Of a stretch of DNA of 64,000 nt, positions 56,882-64,000 are shown piece after piece. Both the position numbers and the translations under genes were made by a program. The DNA lies in assembly GCF_000699445.3 (NCBI RefSeq), contig NC_067196.1:73725864-73789863 (forward strand). Direction: 5' to 3'. This DNA is from Schistosoma haematobium (Eukaryota > Platyhelminthes > Trematoda > Strigeidida > Schistosomatidae). The notes under the pieces are model-generated. The model ran no database searches and was not told where the DNA came from. It saw nothing but the letters and a program-made list of their open reading frames with translations. The first letter of the stretch is position 1, and each line of letters begins with the position of its first letter.

Positions 56882-57864
56882 ATACTATGGCAGTATATTT
56901 TATTTCGATTTCGAATCAAAACAAAACTATATTATTTTGTTACTTTATCTTTTTCTATAAAATTTTAATGAACTTCGCCCATTAACTTTGGATGTTTCGA
57001 TTTTCTTGGCAGTATACATCTAGAATGTAAAACAATTTACTTGTATTTTTCAAGTAATTATATGTTGTGTACTTCTTTGAAAGAAAACGCATTTCGCATT
57101 TATTGTTACATTATCTAATAACAATTTCAATATTGAATCATGTAGGCTAGTATACACAGTACAAATTGAATGAAAGATTACAATCATTATTAAAGACTAA
57201 ATAATATAAGACATTCGTTAATGCCTAGTAACCAATTAGTTTAGACAAAATTGTTTTATAAGAAATTATTTACTATCGGAATAACTGAATGCTAGATTTT
57301 CGAATTCAGTAATCTAAGTTTCAACGTTTCGAGGAACATTTGCTCCACATAGATTGGTAATAATCAGCCTTGATAATCGTCAACCGTAAGGAAATCTAAG
57401 TCTTCTGAGTTTCCTGACAATTGCTTCTGGGGTTCAGAAAGTTTCAGTAAGACTGTTTGTAGTTAAGTCAATTTGTAGAGTTATCAGTGCTCTGTTTTTT
57501 GATTTTCACAATAGAATACTATCACTCAAAAGATCAAGTATCAGGTTGGTAATATAAAAGCGAAGTGATGATTTCAAGCGATTTGAAGAAACGAACGCTT
57601 TAATTTTGATAAAATAAATAAAAAATAAACATTGGAAGCTGAAATTTATTAAAATATATTAATGTGTGAAATTATTAGTACCACAGCCTACAATAGAAAT
57701 AGCTGTATAAAGTATTCAATTTCCATCCAGTATTAATATTGAATTGAATTTTCCAGTTTGATAAGGAATACTTAAAACCTTAGTATTTATTGATTTTGCT
57801 TCGCCAAGCTAAATAATATTAGGATTCTATTTATTGAAATGCTAAATGCAGATTAGGGACTCGC
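56882..57864. other. 3' flank of TAL gene B
   Basis: AT-rich with no clear AATAAA close to the stop. ATTAAA near 57189 is a weak candidate poly(A) signal. Confidence 0.4.
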
Positions 57865-58060
57865 GTGTGAGACTGATAGGTCCCGGATTTGAATCGCGCA
57901 AGGCAGGGTCGTGGATGCGCACTGCTGAGGAGTCCCATAATGGGAAGGAAAGGCCGTTCAGTACTTTCAAGTTTTCCATGGTGGTCTAGCTTCAGTTAAC
58001 TCATTATCTCAACTATTGAAATTACTACAATCTCCACAAAACCTCGTCTGGTATAATTCT
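57865..58060 (+). repeat. Hammerhead-bearing tRNA-like repeat, copy 8
   Basis: Box-B-like GATTTGAATCGC, ribozyme at 57920-57963 and the family tail ending ATCTCCACAAAACCTCGTCTGG. Confidence 0.65.
57920..57963 (+). ncRNA. Hammerhead ribozyme, partly degenerate
   Basis: Stem I CACUG/CAGUA, CUGAGGAG and GAAA are kept, and the triplet is GUU. Stem II (GUCCC/GGGAA) has lost its closing C next to GAAA, and stem III is altered. Confidence 0.6.
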
Positions 58061-58275
58061 TAGTATGAAATAAAATAGTAAATCTCGTTTAACGGTTAAA
58101 TAGTAAGGTTACAAATTATTTTGTTTTGTTTTACTTCAAAGCAGTTAACAAAAACAGATCAAGAAATTAAACTACTTTCATAAAATTTACCTTAATTCTT
58201 ATGATTACTTAAAATGCAAATAACTAAAATTTACAAATCATTTAGAGTAATTGTTTACTTCAAGTTATATGAGTT

Positions 58276-58452
58276 ACTAGTTAAGATTTGTAGCTCACGT
58301 GGATGACTTAGGTAGAATTTTGTTTATGGGTTTAATTAAATGACTAATTGTGTGACTTCTACCCGAAGTTTGTGCTGATGATGCTGTTGAGAAAAACAAT
58401 GAAAGCCTCGCGACCAAACTATTCAGCTCAGAGAACAAAACTCCAACTTAAT
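58276..58452 (+). repeat. Relative of the foldback element, single arm
   Basis: Shares GATTTGTAGCTCA, GAAGTTTGTGCTGATGATG and CAGCTCAGAGAACAAAACTCC with 29270-29600. Confidence 0.7.
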
Positions 58453-58939
58453 CAAGTTATATAGCTTCACTTGAATAATTATTTTTTTGATGAGTCATTG
58501 TTTTTCCCTAGTTAATCTGTTGATTAACTTGTTTTGATGATTTCGTTAAAAAACATAGCGTAAAGTGTAATAAACTTCATCATGCGTATGCAACATCAGT
58601 ATATTTGTGTGCATTTTTTAGCTTCACTTAATATTTGTATAATTTTCAGTAATGCAAATATTTTCGTAACAAGTATTCGATCATCCAAATGAAATCTATG
58701 GTTTATTAGTTTCAAGATTTAAACTCTTTGTTTTGCCAAGATTAGATTAAGTAAGTAGTATTGTTAGGTTTCAAGTAAGACAGTAAATCTAATTATAAAA
58801 TCTTTAACTCAGCAGATAATTACAGTGATTCAATGACGTTTATGTAGAAACGTTTGTAAGCTACGTTCATATAGATTTATATTCAGAAGAAATATTACGT
58901 TGAAGAAGAACTGTTTCAAACCACGTGATATTAAATTAA

Positions 58940-59154
58940 TCTGTGGTCTGTTTGGTTGGTATATAAACAGAGTATGTTTGAAATATAACGATTCATATCT
59001 CAGAGGCTGTGACTTGCGTTCTGGACTCTACTGGCTGGGCTAGACAGGGAAGTGGGGCCAATCGAGACTCTAGGTCGTCCTTACGTGTTTTCCGTGTCAC
59101 TGAATCGATCGAAAAAACGCTGCGCATCTAACCTGCAGTTCACCCGTTACAACA
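58940..59154 (+). mobile_element. Truncated LTR related to the solo LTR at 25568
   Basis: Matches the last about 210 bp of 25568-25941, sharing GGTATATAAACAGAGTATG and CATATCTCAGAGGCTG, and ends TTACAACA. The 5' part is missing. Confidence 0.75.
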
Positions 59155-61116
59155 TAATCCATACTTCTCGTAGTACGACAATAAACTATGAAGATAATGT
59201 TGAATAGATAGTGGAATAAGTGGTTTGTCGATACGTGTATATGCACTTAAACTGTGCCTGGCCAGTTAGATTAATTTAAATAATATCTAAATACACTCAA
59301 ATTACTTCAAACGGTGGAAGCATTAACCATGTGTACAAAAGAAATACCTTCAACCGCTTTTGCCAACCTGGTCAACTTCAGGGCTAATAAATCAATGGTA
59401 ATCTTAGCTACTGAATGATCTAATTTAACTAAAGTAATTGTAGCCTTTCTTAGTCAAATACAGATGTCTCCGTTCTCTTTATCTAGGTATTTTTGTATTG
59501 TTAGTAGTATCGTTATTATTACTGGTTCAACATCATTATGAATTTCCCCAATACATGATTCATTTACTTCACATTCACCCCACCTTATTATGTCATACTC
59601 ATAATTTTTTACATAATACAATCCTCCACTAAACATTTGATCGAATTGTAATTGCACTCTTATTTCTCTCACCCTATCTGACACTTATTTATTCTGATCA
59701 TGAATTTTACAAAATGACGTATAAGCTGATTCAAGTTAACTTTGCATTCGAGTCATCGAGACATTAACAATTTTATTCTATTTTGTTTAACGATTCTAAA
59801 TTCACATTCTATAACTAAACGATTCACTTTGCCCTAAAACCTGACCACTTTTCGGATTATCACTTTGTGTATATATTTGTAGAACCGAAAGAGAATCTGC
59901 TAAAAAGAATATCCATCGTTCATATATCTGTTGTAATATCTAAACAAGTCAATGGGTTATAAAACAACCTAAAAATTGTATAACTGCAGACCTATCACGG
60001 CAACGATTGTTCACACTGTGTCCAGTTCCTCTCTAGTTATGGATGATCATAACTACTTTATTATCTTAACGGAATCACCCTCCGATAAATTATTCATACT
60101 TCAACAGAGTGTCCTGTTTCTTCTACTAAGAATTACAGTTTCTCAACTGCCGCTTCACATTATTATAATTCTTGAGAATAATGTCCGTTCGAAATAACTT
60201 ACGAACCACATTTTTAAAACTACGTATTTATTACTTGATTCATCTCTTTCTGTGTCAACCACAGTATGTACGTAGATTGTCACGTATTGTGCAATTATTA
60301 TGTAATTATCATGCAATTATATATATATATATAATTCATGTTTCTGGTCACTGATGTTCATGCAGTATTGCTAATTTGGAAACTGAACTTCATCATCAAG
60401 TTAATAGACTGCTTATACTCCATTAACTCAAAATGGAATTTATCTACTTAGCTAAGTCATTACATTTGAACTTAATAAGTTGAGAAAAATATTTATAACA
60501 AAAAATCAATGCATTTCAGCTCGAGCATGATCATTAGTTGCAAATAATAACCAGAAACAATGATCTGATATACCTTTAAATGATATACTGATGATATTCT
60601 CTAGAAAGACAATTAAAGATTCACGGTTAAGTGATTCAACTCAAAGAATACGGTACCTCACATGTCATCATTTTGATCGATAAATATTCTGCATCATGTG
60701 GGAAAAAGTAATTATTCAAGACTGACTGATTTTAAACGATTCACTAACCTATGCCTAGACTGTGCTAAACATTCATTTTTATTTGGTGATGTCCTAATCA
60801 TGTGTGTTCCGAATACGTTTAAAGAGTATTTTTCTAGGCATAATCGGTTAATTTGTTTTCTTTATTAAGTCAGAATTTTTCATACTCTTTATTTACTATC
60901 TATACGTGTGCATATATGGATGTATGTGTAAATATTTGCATCATTTCATGATACATGTGCATGCCTATACTAGAATAATCATATATCATATTTTCATATT
61001 CTAATAGGCGTTGAGCAAAACCAACAACATTAAGTGTTGTCATTCCGACATCTTCAATTTATAAAATCAATCATAATGTGATATGAACTGATATATATCA
61101 GTCAACATTATTGCAG
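59155..61116. other. Intergenic AT-rich sequence upstream of TAL gene C
   Basis: No supported gene. A short AT run lies near 60317-60334. Confidence 0.5.
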
Positions 61117-61124
61117 TATAAATA
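61117..61124 (+). promoter_or_regulatory. Candidate TATA box of TAL gene C
   Basis: TATAAATA 85 bp before the ATG. Confidence 0.45.
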
Positions 61125-61201
61125 CGAATAAGCAACATATAAATTGATTCAATCATTTAAAACACATTTACCTAATTCACAGTGAATTTTTGTTCATTTT
61201 G

Positions 61202-61318
61202 ATGGATCCATTTTTACATGCATTTTTTGCAGTTGATCTTGATCATGATGAAAAAATCAGTATGAAGGATTTAAAGAATTATGTTGAAACATACAATCTA
61301 GACGAGAAAATGATTGAA
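61202..61318 (+). CDS. Tegument-allergen-like protein C, exon 1 (partial gene)
   Basis: A 117-nt exon of 39 codons with a GTAAGT donor, the same length and phase as exon 1 of TAL genes A and B. It encodes MDPFLHAFFAVDLDHDEKIS and continues MKDLKNYVE. The first EF loop, DLDHDEKISMKD, keeps acidic residues at positions 1, 3, 5 and 12, so calcium binding is plausible. The later exons must lie beyond the right edge, because no exon 2 like KWxSLFD was found before 64000. The intron holds a Penelope-like element. Confidence 0.82.
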
Positions 61319-61860
61319 GTAAGTTGAGACATTTTTTTCTGCCAAAAAAAGATGCTGCTGTATTATGGGAACTTGTAGTTGAATACAGACTATTCATTGT
61401 TAGATTGAATAATGTTTTTCAAAGAATACATTGTTTAGTTATTATTCATAATACAGATGTTTCGTTAATAACCGCAACTGAATGAAACATTATCGAAGGT
61501 TGATTTGGAAGTAATTCAGTTGACGACTAAGTATGCTGAATCGAACCAATTCATCAATTATTTGTCAACAGAAACCATCATGATTCCTTGGTCATGGATT
61601 AATCGTAACCAGTATTTAGTATTTGCTTATTGCCTGACGCTCGTAAATCAAGACGTAGTAAAGCCACCATTTTTAGTGACTTGAAGTCTGTAGAATAACA
61701 CAAATTGATGGGAAACTAAGAACAAAGTCATATTAATTAGTCAGTGGTGTCACAGATAACTTTCGACAGTTACACTAAAAATAATATTATGAAAACAGAA
61801 ATGATATTTCTGAAAATCTCAGTGAGTGAAATAAGAAATAATTACGTTTTTTGAGATTGA

Positions 61861-64000
61861 TTTGAGCTACTTGAGTTGGGCTGTTTCCCACGTCAGTTTG
61901 TAAAATCCTTACGTTCATGTAAACTTCCACCATCGCTTAAAAACCTAAAACGCATTACCAAATCTCATATTGAATCGACAAAATTACTCATTACACGACT
62001 AAGGACTGAAGCCGGTGCTTTTGTCAAAGCTGTTAATGATCTAAACATCGTATGTCGAATAAAATTCAGGACCTTTATCCGTAATCTTCAAATCAAGGTT
62101 TGCAATGATTTCCATAAATCTCTATCGAAAACTCTGATAAAAGAACAACTATGTTTACGGTTTCCGGAAAACCCTTCGAAGTTTATCTATAACTTATCAA
62201 ATACGAAGCTTAACAGTATAGAAACAGAAGCCTTATCACTGAGACTCAAATTTCATGTACCAAAAACAAATATTGACAGGATTGATACAGAAGCTCAATT
62301 CGGAAATCTGTTTGACCAGTTGAAAGATTTGCAGCCAATGAATGAAGAAAAGAAAGGATGGTTCAAATCAAAGTTAGTTGATATTGCCAACCAATACTTT
62401 GTGTCATCGACACCAAAGTCGAATATTTTATCCAAAGAACGTCTAATAGCCGTAAGAAACATCAAGCAAAATAATGAGGTGATGATTTTACAACCGGATA
62501 AGGGTTCAGGTGTCGTCCTAATGAATACAGCTAATTATGTCGCTAAGATTAAGTCAGTCCTAGACGATCAACTTTGGTTCAAGGTAGATAAATCCAAAAA
62601 AGATTTGACTGGTTCAACAGAAAAACGAGTCACAGGCATGCTTAGAGAACTCCTAAAAAAGAAAATGATTGATAATTCTACTTACAACGACCTAAGACCA
62701 CGTGGTTCACGTCTACCTCATATGTATGGTTTACCAAAAGTCCACAAACATGACGTTCCCCTTAGACCCATCTTATCAATGACCAACTCACCGTATCATA
62801 AAGTTGCACGCTGGTTAGCAGTAAAACTACAACCGGTTCGTCGTAGATTAACAACATATACGCTAAGAGATTCAATCCAGTTTGCTGATAGACTAAATCA
62901 TACGAATGTTACCGACAAGTTCATGGTCTGTTTTGATGTAATATCCTTGTTCATCAATATACCACTTTTTGAAACTATTGATATAATTTGTCAGAATGAT
63001 GATCACCTACCTTTATCAGCCCCAGAATAAAAAAAACTACTACTGATGTGTACAACAAATGTTCAGTTCCAGTTCAGTAACATCACATATCGCCAAATCG
63101 ATGGCGTAGCAATGGGAAGCCCCCTAGGTCCAATTATGGCAGAAATTTTTATGGGGTATCTTGAAAACACGGTACTTAAGCAGGCAATTAGTGAAACAAC
63201 TGAATACTCCAGATATGTGGACGACACATTTATTATCTGTAACAATAAACAGCATTCGATTCGCCTGCTCAAACTCTTCAATAACGCTCACACTAACACA
63301 CATTTCACTATGGAGCACGAACACAACGACATGTTCCATTTTCTTGATGTTGCCATAAAACGCAGGGGAGACGGGACAGTCCAACGTTCAGTTTATAGAA
63401 AAAGTAATTGGAATGGCCTCTACCTGAATTTCAATAGTTTTCGTCTAATTAGTTACAAGAAGGCATTGGTTAAAACACTATTTTACAGGGTTGAAAAGAT
63501 ATGTACCAACGACAAACTGGAAGAAGAATTATTGGACGTAGAAAAATGTCTAAAAGACAACTTTTATCCACAAAAGTTTATTAACAAATATAAAAAGATC
63601 AAGGAAAACAAGACGGAAATAACTACGGTCAATAAAAAGCCAGTATATATAAATCTTAACTTTAAAGGTGATAACGTCTCACAACCAATCAACAGGAGAC
63701 TGAACACTGCTCTAGCCAGAACTTATCCGGCTGCTAAACTTTTAAATCTCTATAAAACGATATGTTCAGTAACCCAATCAAAGATCGACAAGCAACCCTT
63801 TCATGTTACCGCCAACTGTATTTATAAATTTACGTGTACCTGCCAAAGCAGCTACATCGGCCGAACTGAAAGGAGAGCATATCTTAGATTTTTTTAACAT
63901 GTTCCAAAAAATCTTAGAATAAGGGAAAGAAGACTCTGAACAGTGCAATCACCAAACATCTCCTTGATACAGGACATCAGGTAGATACCTTACAATCCTT
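61861..64000 (+). mobile_element. Penelope-like element, 5'-truncated, runs off the window
   Basis: It sits in the sense direction in intron 1 of TAL gene C. The frame is open from 61861 with no ATG at its start and follows a stop at 61858, so the 5' end is missing or diverged. It continues to the window edge. Confidence 0.85.
61876..63897 (+). pseudogene. Penelope-like reverse transcriptase with GIY-YIG domain, broken
   Basis: PLE RT motifs occur in order: LQPDKGSGVVLMN, LPHMYGLPKVHK, PLRPILSMTNSPYHKVARW, CFDVISLF, GVAMGSPLGPIMAEIFM and the catalytic RYVDDTF. The C-terminal GIY-YIG endonuclease begins IYKFTCTCQSSYIGRTERR. A TAA at 63028-63030 interrupts the RT between CFDVISLF and GVAMGSPL with no change of frame. 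A second TAA at 63895-63897 lies in the GIY-YIG domain, and a frameshift follows near 63930. This copy cannot make a full enzyme. Schistosome PLEs such as Perere-10 and Cercyon have this RT plus GIY-YIG layout, but I cannot assign the family. Confidence 0.88.

Noticed and set aside
63028..63030. Programmed readthrough of the PLE stop
   Set aside because: A second stop and a frameshift follow in the GIY-YIG part, so simple decay is the better explanation.

Overview
The window is nuclear DNA from a metazoan and very probably a blood fluke (Schistosoma). It is AT-rich, the genes have introns, and three kinds of evidence point to a trematode. These are tegument-allergen-like (TAL) genes with an EF-hand plus dynein-light-chain layout, Sm-alpha-type SINEs carrying hammerhead ribozymes, and typical schistosome retroelements (RTE-like LINEs and Penelope-like elements). 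No bacterial or organellar features were seen. The species call is an inference.

Bases 1-13308 hold a head-to-tail array. About 513-bp LTRs alternate with about 897-bp internal segments: ten complete LTRs, nine complete internal segments and one partial. Every junction has the marks of an LTR retrotransposon: TG...CA LTR ends, a tRNA-like primer-binding site after each LTR except the last, a polypurine tract before each LTR, and CCAAT and TATA boxes inside each LTR. Each internal segment carries one long open frame that starts with a Gln-rich coiled-coil-like stretch and has no protease, RT or integrase. I read it as a non-autonomous gag-remnant element amplified in tandem. The array starts before the window. 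It ends at 13308 inside what appears to be an intron of a HECTD1-like E3 ubiquitin ligase gene, whose last two exons (14226-14454 and 17366-17799) follow on the same strand.

17800-29600 is intergenic and built from nested mobile elements. It holds a 5'-truncated LINE copy (19064-20290, minus) and a nearly intact RTE-type LINE (22187-25402) with a perfect 15-bp target-site duplication and a single premature stop. That LINE sits inside an older RTE relic, which also received a solo LTR (25568-25941) with a 5-bp duplication. A foldback element lies at 29296-29600.

29753-61318 carries three TAL genes on the plus strand. Exon 1 is 117 nt in all three. Exon 2 is 89 nt in the two complete genes, and the third gene runs off the right edge. 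They look like tandem paralogues that differ in how well the first EF-hand calcium loop is kept. Introns and spacers hold hammerhead-bearing repeats, PLE relics, a tRNA-derived SINE between direct repeats, solo-LTR-like pieces and dispersed repeats. A Penelope-like element with RT and GIY-YIG motifs, broken by stop codons, lies in intron 1 of the third TAL gene.

The most unusual parts are the tandem LTR array with a conserved open frame and ordered variant sites, and the hammerhead-carrying inverted-repeat elements. All comparisons were made by eye. No percent identities or database matches were computed.
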